DNA from: an uncultured Eubacteriales bacterium
GTDB lineage: Bacteria > Bacillota > Clostridia > Peptostreptococcales > Anaerovoracaceae
Assembly (NCBI GenBank): GCA_902774265.1
Contig: CACYHR010000024.1
Location: 1,921 to 48,252 of the forward strand
DNA length: 46,332 bases
Direction of reading: 5' to 3'
A model generated the notes under the pieces. It did no database searches. It worked only from the letters and a program-made list of their open reading frames with translations, and was not told the DNA's origin. Both the position numbers and the translations under genes were made by a program. Positions 1 through 9,667 of this stretch are shown here, one piece after another (position 1 is the first letter of the stretch; each line of letters opens with the position of its first letter).

Positions 1-95
1 TCGGAAGCATTGATCTCCGGAGGCTGAGCTCCTCCGATAAGTACGGCGTCGCTCGCTCCAATCAAGCGAGCTTGTTGGAGCTTTGCTCCTGGTTG
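1..95 (-). repeat. Dispersed hairpin-rich element, copy A (cut by window start)
   Basis: Positions 43-95 are identical over 53 bases, in reverse complement, to 11656-11708 and to the start of the copy at 41610. Positions 1-42 are a diverged version of the next part of the element, keeping a stem that contains AGCTCC. The element carries short hairpins such as GGAGC-AAA-GCTCC. It ends a few bases before a truncated permease gene, so it probably inserted there. The left end lies outside the window. Kinship to IS200/IS605-derived non-autonomous elements is inference. Confidence 0.8.
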
Positions 96-102
96 AATTA
101 AA

Positions 103-531
103 ATGACAGCGCAGCTCGATCACTCGATGGGCGTATACATGCTGTACTTCCAGTATCTTTGCTTAATGTTGTCGGCTGTGCTCATCTTCCTGCTGACCAA
201 GGTGATTCTTGAACGCAGTGAAAAATCGATATCGATGGTAAAGATACTCGGTTACAGCAACAGAGAAATAGCCTCTCTGTATATTGTCACCACGACTGCA
301 GTAGTAATATTGTCCGAGATAGTGACCGCATTCGCCGCAAAAAAAGCGATGGTAGTCATATGGAACGGTATGATGAGCAGGATGGAGGGATATTTCCCAT
401 TTGTAATAACAAAGGCCGGAATGCTCAGGATGCTGGCTCTGGTATTCGCCGGTTATCTCATTGTAATGCTGATAGATTTCAGGAGGATAAAACGCATCTC
501 CATGGATGAAGCACTGAAAAATATAGAATGA
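103..531 (+). pseudogene. C-terminal remnant of FtsX/MacB-type ABC transporter permease
   Basis: The 142 residues match the last FtsX domain of long ABC permeases: a first membrane helix (about 11-35), the typical cytoplasmic stretch SMVKILGYSNREIASLY (about 44-60), then two more helices and the closing motif MDEALKN. Such permeases normally have several hundred residues and four or more helices upstream. The frame is closed by a TGA at 94-96 inside the repeat element, so the rest of the gene was cut off or lies further left out of frame. No ATPase partner is visible. Whether the fragment is still made is unknown; ATG 103 has no clear ribosome site. Confidence 0.7.
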
Positions 532-587
532 TAGTTACAATTTATGGCACTGCTGTTTACTGAATTTTAACGAATGATATGTTGCTA

Positions 588-615
588 TTGCATCTTTTTT
601 TCAAAGTGGTACAAT
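588..615 (+). promoter_or_regulatory. Promoter of the ATP synthase operon
   Basis: TTGCAT (588-593) and TACAAT (610-615) are separated by 16 bases, a plausible sigma-A promoter. It lies about 170 bases upstream of atpB and after the permease remnant. No terminator is seen before atpB. Confidence 0.5.
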
Positions 616-642
616 AAAACAGCCAAGACGGAAACAAATTAA

Positions 643-684
643 CTGCCGCCTCGACCAGCCCGCAGGGTTAAGCGAGAGCGGCAG
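643..684 (+). promoter_or_regulatory. Hairpin in the atp operon leader
   Basis: CTGCCGC-CTCG (643-653) pairs with CGAG-A-GCGGCAG (673-684), giving an 11-bp stem with one bulged base in the untranslated leader. There is no U-run after it, so it is not a standard terminator. It may protect or pace the mRNA; no known riboswitch class is recognised. Confidence 0.35.
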
Positions 685-782
685 CAACCATATGCGCTGA
701 TAAGAGACTCTGTGGATAAGAGATTCTTCTGAGCCTCAGCTATGCACATACGGATAATTGAATATTAAGGAGATAATAAGAT

Positions 783-1673
783 ATGTCAAAACAGGAAAGG
801 CGTAAAGCGATAATAGTATTCGCAGTAATAGCCGCCGTGTTCCTGGCAGCATCTATACTGACCGGAGGAGGATCCGGCAAAGAGGAGACGGTACAGGAGG
901 TCATGAGGGACGCTGTCCTGCATGATCTTAACAGGGTAAACCTGTTCGGTCTTGAGGTGAATCCGGGACTGCTGTCCGGAGTGATAGTCTCGACGGGGCT
1001 GATCATCTTTGCCCTCATATGCCGCATCTTCGTGATACCAAAGTTCAAGATGGTGCCGGGAAGGTTCCAGCTGGTACTCGAGACGGTGGTGGGACTTTTC
1101 AGCAACATGGCAAAGGGCAATTCTAAGATCAACGGATTTCTCGGTGCATATATATTTGCGGCCGGCACGTATATTTTTACCGGAACTCTGTTTGAGCTCC
1201 TGGGAGTCCAGGCTGTAACGGTGTCCGGACATTCCATTTCACTTCCGGCGCCTCTTTCGGATATAAACGGAGCAATAATGATGGGCTGCCTTTCATATCT
1301 CGTGATAATGTCGGGAGGAATAGCCGGGAACGGAGTAAAGGGAATAGGCAAGACTCTCAAAGAATACTCGCTGCCTATATCACTCAGCTTCAGGTTGTTC
1401 GGAGCTTTGCTCTCCGGTGCGCTGGTGACAGAGCTTGTCTACTATTACTCATCGCTCAGCTACGTGCTGCCGGTGCTTGTAGGAGTCCTGTTCACACTGC
1501 TTCACGCACTGATACAGGCTTACGTTCTGACAATGCTGACATCGCTCTTCTACGGTCAGGTATCGGACAACACGCCTAAGCCGCCAAAGGAAAAGCGCAA
1601 AAAACATAAAAAGCAGCAGACTGAAACTGCAGAGAAGACAATCGATACAGCGGACGCGCAGACAGCTGCGTGA
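783..1673 (+). CDS. atpB: F-type ATP synthase subunit a
   Basis: Membrane subunit that forms the ion half-channels against the c-ring. The protein has 296 residues with hydrophobic helices throughout. The essential arginine is seen in ISLSFRLFGALLSG (about residue 206); the usual Asn after LFG is Ala here. The last helix keeps the family pattern HALIQAYVLTMLTSLFY. There is an extra hydrophobic segment at the very N-terminus (about 9-27) and a long basic hydrophilic C-terminal tail, both longer than in compact homologues. Start ATG 783 is set by AAGGAG at 767-772. It is the first gene of a seven-gene operon; no atpI is seen upstream. The identification is firm from helix pattern and gene order. 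Confidence 0.95.
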   Translation: MSKQERRKAIIVFAVIAAVFLAASILTGGGSGKEETVQEVMRDAVLHDLNRVNLFGLEVNPGLLSGVIVSTGLIIFALICRIFVIPKFKMVPGRFQLVLETVVGLFSNMAKGNSKINGFLGAYIFAAGTYIFTGTLFELLGVQAVTVSGHSISLPAPLSDINGAIMMGCLSYLVIMSGGIAGNGVKGIGKTLKEYSLPISLSFRLFGALLSGALVTELVYYYSSLSYVLPVLVGVLFTLLHALIQAYVLTMLTSLFYGQVSDNTPKPPKEKRKKHKKQQTETAEKTIDTADAQTAA

Positions 1674-1700
1674 TCAATGAATAAAACGGAGGAACACAAA

Positions 1701-2081
1701 ATGACAAGATCAAGGAAACTGGCAAGGCTTGCACTGGTACTCGGCGTAATCATAGTTCTGATGGGAACTATTGCTGCTATAGGCGTATTCGCTGACAGCG
1801 GCGCTGCAGGAACAGCGGCACAGACGACACAGGTGCAGACAGAGACAGGTGACAGCACTACAGGTCTCAAGGCCATCGCTTCGGGTATAGCTATCGGACT
1901 CGCTGCATGCGGCGGCGGCATAGGCATGGGTATATCCGGCGGAAAAGCGGCCGAAGGTATTTCACGTCAGCCTGAAGCCGAGGGCAAGATACGAACGAGC
2001 TTTATGCTTGGAATTGTATTTATAGAAACTGCCATCATCTATGCTTTGCTGGTAGTAATACTGATAATATTCGTATTGTAG
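1701..2081 (+). CDS. atpE: F-type ATP synthase subunit c (proteolipid) with N-terminal extension
   Basis: Ring-forming proteolipid. The hairpin core is clear: a glycine-rich first helix, the polar loop RQPE, and a second helix with the ion-binding Glu in FIETAIIY. ATG 1701 is preferred over the in-frame ATG at 1677 because GGAGGA (1688-1693) sits 7 bases before it, giving 126 residues. Common c subunits have 70-90 residues; here about 50 extra N-terminal residues hold a hydrophobic segment and an Ala/Thr/Gln-rich stretch, like a cleavable signal or an extra helix. Against Na+-binding c subunits the first-helix Gln is Met and the Ser-Thr after Glu is Thr-Ala, which argues for proton coupling (inference). 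Confidence 0.93.
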   Translation: MTRSRKLARLALVLGVIIVLMGTIAAIGVFADSGAAGTAAQTTQVQTETGDSTTGLKAIASGIAIGLAACGGGIGMGISGGKAAEGISRQPEAEGKIRTSFMLGIVFIETAIIYALLVVILIIFVL

Positions 2082-2111
2082 GGAAATCACAGTTAATACA
2101 GGGAGACAAAA

Positions 2112-2609
2112 ATGACAGGGGTTCCATTAAACATAGATCTGCAGCAGATAATGCTGCACCTGTTCAACTTTACCATACTGTTCGGTGCCCTCTATATACT
2201 GCTCTACAAACCGGTAAAGAATTTTATGGAAGGGCGTGAGCAGTATTACGCTGATATGGACAGCAAGGCAGAAGATGCTCTCAGATCGGCAGAGGACAGC
2301 CGCAAGGTCTACGATGACAAGCTGAAGGCGTTTGACGAGGAAGTTCGCAGTGAGAAAGCAAAGCTTCGTAAAGACCTCGACGCCGAGAGAGACCGCAGAG
2401 TCGCCGAAGCAAAGGCTGATGCGGAAAAGATACTGAGCGATGCGCGCACAGAGGCGGGCAGGCAAAAGGATGAGATCATTTCATCTGCTCAGAAAGAGAT
2501 AACCGGCATGGTCACAGATGCCATGGAGAAACTGACGCTGGAGCAGTCCGCTTCGGATGCCTTCGATCAGTTCCTTGACGCCGCTGAGACTGAGGATAAG
2601 CAGCAATAG
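2112..2609 (+). CDS. atpF: F-type ATP synthase subunit b
   Basis: Peripheral stalk subunit of 165 residues: one N-terminal membrane helix (about 13-31) followed by a long charged, alanine-rich helix typical of the dimeric b stalk, with repeated E/K/A/D heptads such as AEAKADAEKILSDARTEA. The start is supported by GGGAGA at 2100-2105. It lies 30 bases after atpE and 21 bases before the fused alpha gene. In other bacteria the C-terminal end of b binds the delta subunit; here its natural partner would be the delta-like domain on alpha. Nothing is fused to b itself. Confidence 0.93.
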   Translation: MTGVPLNIDLQQIMLHLFNFTILFGALYILLYKPVKNFMEGREQYYADMDSKAEDALRSAEDSRKVYDDKLKAFDEEVRSEKAKLRKDLDAERDRRVAEAKADAEKILSDARTEAGRQKDEIISSAQKEITGMVTDAMEKLTLEQSASDAFDQFLDAAETEDKQQ

Positions 2610-2630
2610 CTGTAATAGAGGTTATATAGC

Positions 2631-4376
2631 ATGGATAAAGCAGAAAAAATCCTTGAAGCAAAGCTGTATTCGGCTGCAGAGCCGAACAGTCAGCAGCGCG
2701 CAAGGTTCGATAAATTCTTAGAGAATAAATACGGCAAAAAGATACCGCTGGAATGGATAAGCAGCGATGCTTTTCCGGGCGGATTCAGACTTGAAGTCGG
2801 CAGCGATATATACGACTGGTCCGTGGGCGGCAGATTCCGCCAGCTCAGAGAGACTCTCGTAAAGGTTCCGACTGCTAACGGAAATATAATCCCTCTGCTC
2901 AAAGATACTATCAGGACATGGACGCCTGAGGCTATGGCTGAGCAGGTGGGGTCGGTCAAAACCGTCGGAGACGGAATAGCTACAGTAAGCGGACTTGATT
3001 ATGCCACTTACGGTGAGATACTTCTCTTCACCGGCGGCGTGCGCGGCATGGTTCAGGACCTGCGCGAAAACGAGATAGGCTGCATTCTGTTCAACGATGA
3101 CGAAAGCGTAGTAGAGGGCTCAAGCGTAAAGAGGACGGGCAAAACAGCAGGCGTGCCTGTAGGAGAAGGATTCCTCGGCAGAGTCGTCGATGCTCTCGGA
3201 GTTCCGGTTGACGGTCTCGGAGAGATAGAAGCTGCAGGATACATGCCTGTAGAGACACCGGCTCCGTCAATAATAGACCGTCAGCCTGTAGACACTCCGC
3301 TCGAGACGGGTATCTTTTCTATTGACTCGATGTTCCCTATAGGAAGGGGACAGAGAGAGCTGATCATAGGTGACAGGCAGACAGGCAAGACCGCGATTGC
3401 CGTCGACGCCATGATCAACCAGAATGACAAAAACTGCATATGCATTTATGTAGCGATAGGACAGAAGACTTCATCTGTTGTGCAGATACAGCAGACTCTC
3501 AAAAAGCACGGAGCGATGGATCATTCCATCATCGTGACCGCCTCGGCCAGCGATCCGGCACCGCTTCAGTATATTGCACCATATGCAGGCTGCGCTATGG
3601 CCGAGTATTTCATGAATAAGGGAAAGGATGTCCTTATCGTTTATGACGATCTGTCAAAGCATGCGGTCGCATACCGTGCGCTTTCGCTCCTGCTCGACAG
3701 ATCCCCGGGACGTGAGGCGTATCCGGGCGACGTATTCTATCTGCATTCGAGACTTCTTGAGAGGGCAGCAAGGCTTTCGGACAGCATAGGAGGCGGATCG
3801 ATAACAGCACTTCCTATAGTCGAGACACAGGCGGGTGATGTTTCCGCATATATACCGACAAATATCATTTCTATTACAGACGGACAGATATTCCTCGAGG
3901 CGGACCAGTTCTTCGCCGGACAGAGACCTGCGGTCAATGTAGGTCTGTCGGTTTCCCGTGTCGGCGGAGATGCCCAGACAAAGGCAATGAAAAAAGCTAC
4001 GGGAACTCTGAGGATAGATCTGGCGCAGTACCGTGAAATGGAGGTATTCACTCAGTTCTCATCGGATCTCGATGAACAGACGAGGGAACAGCTGGATTAC
4101 GGACAGGGCCTTATGAGAATGCTGAGACAGCCGCAGTACCGTCCGAAGAGCCAGCATGAGCAGGTAATAACGCTCGTAATGGCTCTGGCTCATACCATGG
4201 TCGGACTGGATGTCGATGATATATCGGCATTTATTGAAGAACTGATAGGAATGTTCGAGACTGAACATTCAGATATTTGCAGCAGAATCGACAGCACGGG
4301 AATGCTTGACGATGATCTCAGAAAGGAGATCACGGATATTTCAGCTGCGTTCAGGGAGAAATGGACAAAGAAATAG
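2631..4376 (+). CDS. atpA: ATP synthase alpha subunit with an N-terminal delta-like domain (delta-alpha fusion)
   Basis: 581 residues against about 500 for normal alpha. Residues about 84-581 are a standard alpha subunit: the GDGIATVSGL barrel region, Walker A GDRQTGKT (247-254), and the QTGD/SYIPTN-type catalytic-interface region. Residues about 5-78 look like the C-terminal domain of the delta subunit (AtpH): the KYGKKIPLEW strand, then a GGFRLEVGSDIYDWSVGGR segment matching the family's IGG..I.GD..DGSV pattern, then a final helix QLRETL. No separate atpH exists between atpF and this gene, where it is normally found, and the N-terminal helical domain of delta, which usually grips alpha, is absent. 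Start ATG 2631 follows GAGG. A covalent fusion would make that missing domain unnecessary (inference). Confidence 0.93.
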   Translation: MDKAEKILEAKLYSAAEPNSQQRARFDKFLENKYGKKIPLEWISSDAFPGGFRLEVGSDIYDWSVGGRFRQLRETLVKVPTANGNIIPLLKDTIRTWTPEAMAEQVGSVKTVGDGIATVSGLDYATYGEILLFTGGVRGMVQDLRENEIGCILFNDDESVVEGSSVKRTGKTAGVPVGEGFLGRVVDALGVPVDGLGEIEAAGYMPVETPAPSIIDRQPVDTPLETGIFSIDSMFPIGRGQRELIIGDRQTGKTAIAVDAMINQNDKNCICIYVAIGQKTSSVVQIQQTLKKHGAMDHSIIVTASASDPAPLQYIAPYAGCAMAEYFMNKGKDVLIVYDDLSKHAVAYRALSLLLDRSPGREAYPGDVFYLHSRLLERAARLSDSIGGGSITALPIVETQAGDVSAYIPTNIISITDGQIFLEADQFFAGQRPAVNVGLSVSRVGGDAQTKAMKKATGTLRIDLAQYREMEVFTQFSSDLDEQTREQLDYGQGLMRMLRQPQYRPKSQHEQVITLVMALAHTMVGLDVDDISAFIEELIGMFETEHSDICSRIDSTGMLDDDLRKEITDISAAFREKWTKK

Positions 4377-4379
4377 CTC

Positions 4380-5282
4380 ATGGCAAGCACCAAAGAGATC
4401 AAAAACAGAATAAAAGGCGTTCATGACACACAGAAGATCACCAACGCCATGTATATGATATCTTCGACCAAGATGCGCAAAGCCAGGCGATATGCCGAGC
4501 AGACAAAACCGTATTTTGATCTGATGAGGCGCGAGATGCGCAGGATGTTCGCCGTGAACCGCGATCTGAAGAGCCGGTACTATGATGCGGATATCGATGA
4601 ATCGTTGCACGGCGGACGAAATGCCATACTTGTCATAACAGGAGACAAAGGCCTGGCCGGATCCTACAATCAGAATGTCATAAAAGCTGCTCTTGCTCTT
4701 GCGGATAAAAGCGACGAATACAAATTCTATATAGTCGGGGATTACGGATGGCGTTTCTTCAGGTCGCGCGGATACAATGTCGAGGAGAATTTCAAACATT
4801 CAATGATATTGCCGACCCTCGACATGGCCCGCAATATAGCCGTAGAAATGCTCAATGCATTCGACCGTCTCGAATTCGACAGGATATATGTCGTATATAC
4901 CGATTTTACAGGCGGAATGGACGCAGGAGATGCCGTGCATGACAGACTTCTGCCCTTCGACATAGATGACTTTGTTCCTGAGGGAGATGAACACGCCAGC
5001 AGCGCCTCGGCTGTTTTCGAATATGAACCGGATGTAGAGACAGTACTCGCTAATGTAGTGGGACCGTATCTCATCGGATATACTTATTCCGCACTGGTAA
5101 ACAGCTATTGCTCGGAACAGAATGCCAGAATGATGGCTATGGATGCGGCTAACGACAATGCCAACGATCTGCTGGCATCACTTGAACTCGAATACAATCA
5201 TCTGAGGCAGAATGCGATCACTCAGGAAATCACTGAGATATCATCCGGTGCCCGCAGTCTCAAAAAGAAAAAACATCAATAA
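4380..5282 (+). CDS. atpG: F-type ATP synthase gamma subunit
   Basis: Central rotor subunit, 300 residues, normal length. The N-terminal helix ASTKEIKNRIKGVHDTQKIT and the following M-rich stretch MYMISSTKMRKA are diagnostic, as is the GDKGLAGSYNQN motif in the Rossmann-like domain and the C-terminal coiled-coil helix ending in the NAITQEITEI region. The gene begins 3 bases after the alpha stop, so translation is probably coupled. No odd features. Confidence 0.95.
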   Translation: MASTKEIKNRIKGVHDTQKITNAMYMISSTKMRKARRYAEQTKPYFDLMRREMRRMFAVNRDLKSRYYDADIDESLHGGRNAILVITGDKGLAGSYNQNVIKAALALADKSDEYKFYIVGDYGWRFFRSRGYNVEENFKHSMILPTLDMARNIAVEMLNAFDRLEFDRIYVVYTDFTGGMDAGDAVHDRLLPFDIDDFVPEGDEHASSASAVFEYEPDVETVLANVVGPYLIGYTYSALVNSYCSEQNARMMAMDAANDNANDLLASLELEYNHLRQNAITQEITEISSGARSLKKKKHQ

Positions 5283-5339
5283 TTATTCAGAACGGCTCAC
5301 AGTGCCTGCAGGAATAATGATTTTCACAAGAAAAATTAA

Positions 5340-6737
<1,398 letters not shown>

Positions 6738-6752
6738 CAGAAGGGTTCAGGC

Positions 6753-7193
6753 ATGGCAGATAATACTTTCAGATTACAGATAATGGCAAGCGACCATGTG
6801 GTGTATGACGGCGATGCTCTGTCGGCTGTGATACCGACTACGGAGGGTCAGGTCGGAATAATGGCACACCATTCCAACATCATAATGGCAGTCGTTCCCG
6901 GAATTCTTGAATATGTGCCGGCTGATGAAGACGGCAGAGCTCTTGAAAGGCACTATGCTGTAGTTGCAAACGGCCTGATCAAGGTTGAGAACAACGAATT
7001 GATGGTGCTGGTAGATACAGCTGAAGACCCTGAAGCCGTTGATGAGGCAAGAGCTGAGAGAGCCGAGGCCAGAGCCAGAGAGGAATTGAAACACAGCGAT
7101 ACGATGAGAGAGCATGCTATGGCAGAGGCTGAACTGTCGAGAGCTCTCAGCCGTATCAAGGCAACCAGAACCAGACGCAATCATAAAATATGA
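6753..7193 (+). CDS. atpC: F-type ATP synthase epsilon subunit
   Basis: 146 residues. The N-terminal beta-sandwich is recognisable (DHVVYDGDALSAVIPTTEGQVGIMAHHSN), followed by an alanine/glutamate-rich helical hairpin (about 95-140) that acts as the regulatory arm in the family. It is the last gene of the operon, 15 bases after atpD, and a strong intrinsic terminator follows at 7291-7323. The C-terminal tail is basic. Confidence 0.93.
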   Translation: MADNTFRLQIMASDHVVYDGDALSAVIPTTEGQVGIMAHHSNIIMAVVPGILEYVPADEDGRALERHYAVVANGLIKVENNELMVLVDTAEDPEAVDEARAERAEARAREELKHSDTMREHAMAEAELSRALSRIKATRTRRNHKI

Positions 7194-7290
7194 CGGCTGT
7201 CAAAATATATTTACGCTTTCAGATACTGTTCGGATACTTCTTGTATACTGTATGTATGCGGCCGGTGCCAGAATGAACTCAAAAAAAGTG

Positions 7291-7323
7291 ATCCGCTTCA
7301 GGCTTATGCTGAAGCGGATTTTT
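7291..7323 (+). terminator. Intrinsic terminator after the atp operon (bidirectional)
   Basis: ATCCGCTTCA (7291-7300) pairs with TGAAGCGGAT (7310-7319) and is followed by five T. A run of A on the other side (7281-7287) lets it also serve the convergent gene at 7413-8087. Confidence 0.85.
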
Positions 7324-7412
7324 ACTCAATCAGAAATACTATGATCTGATCTATGCAAGTTTATTTATACAGTGCCGTACAGTACCGGTTCATAATACTG
7401 ATTCTCCGTATC

Positions 7413-8087
7413 TTAGTTGCTGCTGGTTGGCATGTACTGAGCCAGATTCAATGCCAGTGCATTGATCGGCATTGTCTGCAGCCATACCTTTCCCGGACCT
7501 GTAACAACTGTATTGAACAGACCTTCTCCGCCGAGCACTACATTGGTCAGTCCCTTGACTGTCTGAATATCCATCGAGCATGTAGCTTCCATAGCTGCTA
7601 CATAGCCGCTGTCAACGATCAGCTTTTCGCCTGCAGCCAGCTCGCGCTCCTGTGCAGAGCCGTCGATCTCGAGCCATACAAAACCGGAACCTGAGTATTT
7701 CTGCATGATGAAGCCTTCACCGCCGAAGAAGCCTGCGGACAGCTTTTTCTGCAGGAATATATCCATATTTACACCCTCTGTGGATGCAAGGAAAGAAGTC
7801 TTCTGAGCAACTATAGGAGTCTCAGAGGTATTGAACATGATAATGTCTCCGGGACTGTGTTTAGCCAGTGTGAGCTCACCGTCTCTGTCTGCAACATAGC
7901 GATTGAGAGCAATCGATTCACCTACGATGGCTTTTTTGAATATTCCGCCGATGCCGCCCGTCTTGGTCTCCATTCTGATACCGTCAGTCATCCACGCCAT
8001 TGCACCGCTCTGGCACTGTACAGATTCTCCCTTATCCATGTGCAGAGTAAGGACAGTAAACGGCTGATTTTTAATTTCATACTTCAT
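7413..8087 (-). CDS. AIM24 / TIGR00266 family protein
   Basis: The 224 residues from the preferred start match the AIM24-like beta-rich family: MKYEIKNQPFTVLTLHMDKGESVQCQSGAM opening region, the internal glycine-rich GGIGGIFKKAIVGES segment, GGEGFIMQKYSGSG and the closing GPGKVWLQTMPI motif. ATG at 8087 is chosen because AAGGAGATC lies just before it; the longer frame to 8147 has no ribosome site. The family is widespread and cytosolic, of unsettled function, sometimes linked to membrane or stress responses. It stands alone, convergent with the atp operon. Confidence 0.88.
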   Translation of the reverse strand: MKYEIKNQPFTVLTLHMDKGESVQCQSGAMAWMTDGIRMETKTGGIGGIFKKAIVGESIALNRYVADRDGELTLAKHSPGDIIMFNTSETPIVAQKTSFLASTEGVNMDIFLQKKLSAGFFGGEGFIMQKYSGSGFVWLEIDGSAQERELAAGEKLIVDSGYVAAMEATCSMDIQTVKGLTNVVLGGEGLFNTVVTGPGKVWLQTMPINALALNLAQYMPTSSN

Positions 8088-8315
8088 TTCGGATCTCCTT
8101 TCTGAATATGAATATGACCTGTGCAGAAAATTCTGCTGTATACACATTTATTATACAGCAACTATCCTTAATTGGGACAAAAATTATTCGCATTATTTCG
8201 CACTCCGCCGGTGCGGCAGAGTAGTTCTGTTGACCATTTGTCTTTAAATCAACGGCAATAGATGATATACTAACTCAGATATGAATATCATAAAGATGAA
8301 CGGAGAGAACATACT

Positions 8316-8771
8316 ATGAAGAGAGTTATAACATACGGAACATACGATTTGCTGCATTACGGTCACATCAATCTGCTCAAGAGAGCGAAGGCGCTCGGTG
8401 ATTACCTCATCGTTGCTATTTCGACCGATGAGTTCAACTGGAATGAGAAAAGCAAGAAGTGCTATTTCACATACGAGCAGCGCAAGGCTCTTGTAGAATC
8501 CATCAGATATGTCGATCTGGTCATTCCGGAGGAGGGATGGGATCAGAAGCGCAGCGATATGCATGAATATCATATCGATACCTTCGTAATAGGCGATGAC
8601 TGGGAGGGCAAGTTCGATTTCCTCAAAGATGAGGGCGTTGAGGTTGTTTATCTGCCGAGGACACCGGAAATCAGCAGCAGCCAGATCAAGAAGGATCTTT
8701 ATGATGCGAATGCAGTTGACGGTGAATCCAAGACCTCGCATGATGAAATAAATACCGACCCGGGTAAGTGA
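8316..8771 (+). CDS. tagD: Glycerol-3-phosphate cytidylyltransferase
   Basis: Makes CDP-glycerol from CTP and glycerol 3-phosphate, a precursor for teichoic acid-type polymers. The 151 residues show the nucleotidyltransferase motif HYGH in YDLLHYGHINLLKRA near residue 14 and the second signature RTPEISSSQIK near residue 116 (family form RTxGISTT). About 25 charged residues extend the C-terminus beyond the usual ~130. ATG 8316 follows GGAGAG. No wall polymer genes are next to it; it is followed at once by a mechanosensitive channel gene. Confidence 0.9.
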   Translation: MKRVITYGTYDLLHYGHINLLKRAKALGDYLIVAISTDEFNWNEKSKKCYFTYEQRKALVESIRYVDLVIPEEGWDQKRSDMHEYHIDTFVIGDDWEGKFDFLKDEGVEVVYLPRTPEISSSQIKKDLYDANAVDGESKTSHDEINTDPGK

Positions 8772-8822
8772 TTACGGCAGGACAGATTATTTTGACGAGT
8801 GATTTTGGGAGATCAGCTTATT

Positions 8823-9656
8823 ATGGACGAATTACAGACACAGATACAATTGGGAAACTGGGATAAAATAGCCGACAAGCTGATGGATTTCCTGGTGTCT
8901 GTCGGAGGACGGCTTATTCTGGCCCTCCTTATATATCTCATCGGAAGGCTGCTGATAAGATGGACACTGAAGCTGTACGATAAGACGGAGTCTGTCAGCA
9001 GGCTGGACGAGACGGCGAGAAGATATATACGCAACTGTCTGTGCGTAGTATTATACACGACGCTGATAGTTTCCATTGTGGCCGAAATAGGTGTTCCTAT
9101 GAGCTCGGTCATAACCGTGATCGCGTCCTGCGGTGTTACTGTCGGACTGGGACTGCAGGGAGCATTTACAAATTTTGCCGGCGGTCTGATGCTGCTCATA
9201 TTCCGTCCGTTTGCGGTAAATGACTATATTGTCGCAGGCGGTCATGAGGGCTATGTCAGGAGTATATCACTGCTTTATACCGTTATCAGGACCTGGGATA
9301 ACAGGATCATTTCAATACCTAACGGCAGTCTTATGAATTCGCCTGTTGTCAATTCAACATGCGAAAAGCTGCGCAGGGTGGATATTTCCTTTAATATCTC
9401 CGGAGAAGAGCCGGTCAAAAAGGTAAAGGCGGAGATCATGAAGGTCATAATCAATACTGACCTTGCTCTTGCGAAGCCGTCTCCTGAGGTGCAGCCGGCG
9501 GAAGCAGTTCCGGGCGGACTTCGCTATGCTGTAAGAGTCTGGGCGGAGACAGAACACTACTGGGATGTATTCAATGAACTTATGGACGAGATACCTATGG
9601 CTCTGAACGCTGCCGGTATCAGGATGGCCGCTGCACCTGTCAGCGTCAATTATTAA
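8823..9656 (+). CDS. mscS: Small-conductance mechanosensitive channel (MscS family)
   Basis: Three N-terminal membrane helices, the third being the glycine/alanine-rich pore helix VTVGLGLQGAFTNFAGGLMLL, then the cytoplasmic beta/alpha vestibule with RPFAVNDYI and the loop IRTWDNRIISIPNG, all typical of MscS. ATG 8823 with GGGAGA (8807-8812) is preferred over GTG 8799, giving 277 residues, a normal size. It releases solutes during hypo-osmotic shock. It overlaps nothing; the next gene starts 12 bases downstream and may be co-transcribed. Confidence 0.92.
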   Translation: MDELQTQIQLGNWDKIADKLMDFLVSVGGRLILALLIYLIGRLLIRWTLKLYDKTESVSRLDETARRYIRNCLCVVLYTTLIVSIVAEIGVPMSSVITVIASCGVTVGLGLQGAFTNFAGGLMLLIFRPFAVNDYIVAGGHEGYVRSISLLYTVIRTWDNRIISIPNGSLMNSPVVNSTCEKLRRVDISFNISGEEPVKKVKAEIMKVIINTDLALAKPSPEVQPAEAVPGGLRYAVRVWAETEHYWDVFNELMDEIPMALNAAGIRMAAAPVSVNY

Positions 9657-9667
9657 GCAGGACCGGG

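Noticed and set aside
740-1360. Minus-strand frame of 206 codons over atpB
   Set aside because: Shadow of the ATP synthase a subunit gene, which is certain.
1676-1700. Earlier ATG (1677) as start of atpE
   Set aside because: The GGAGGA site lies after it and 7 bases before ATG 1701, so the later start is favoured.
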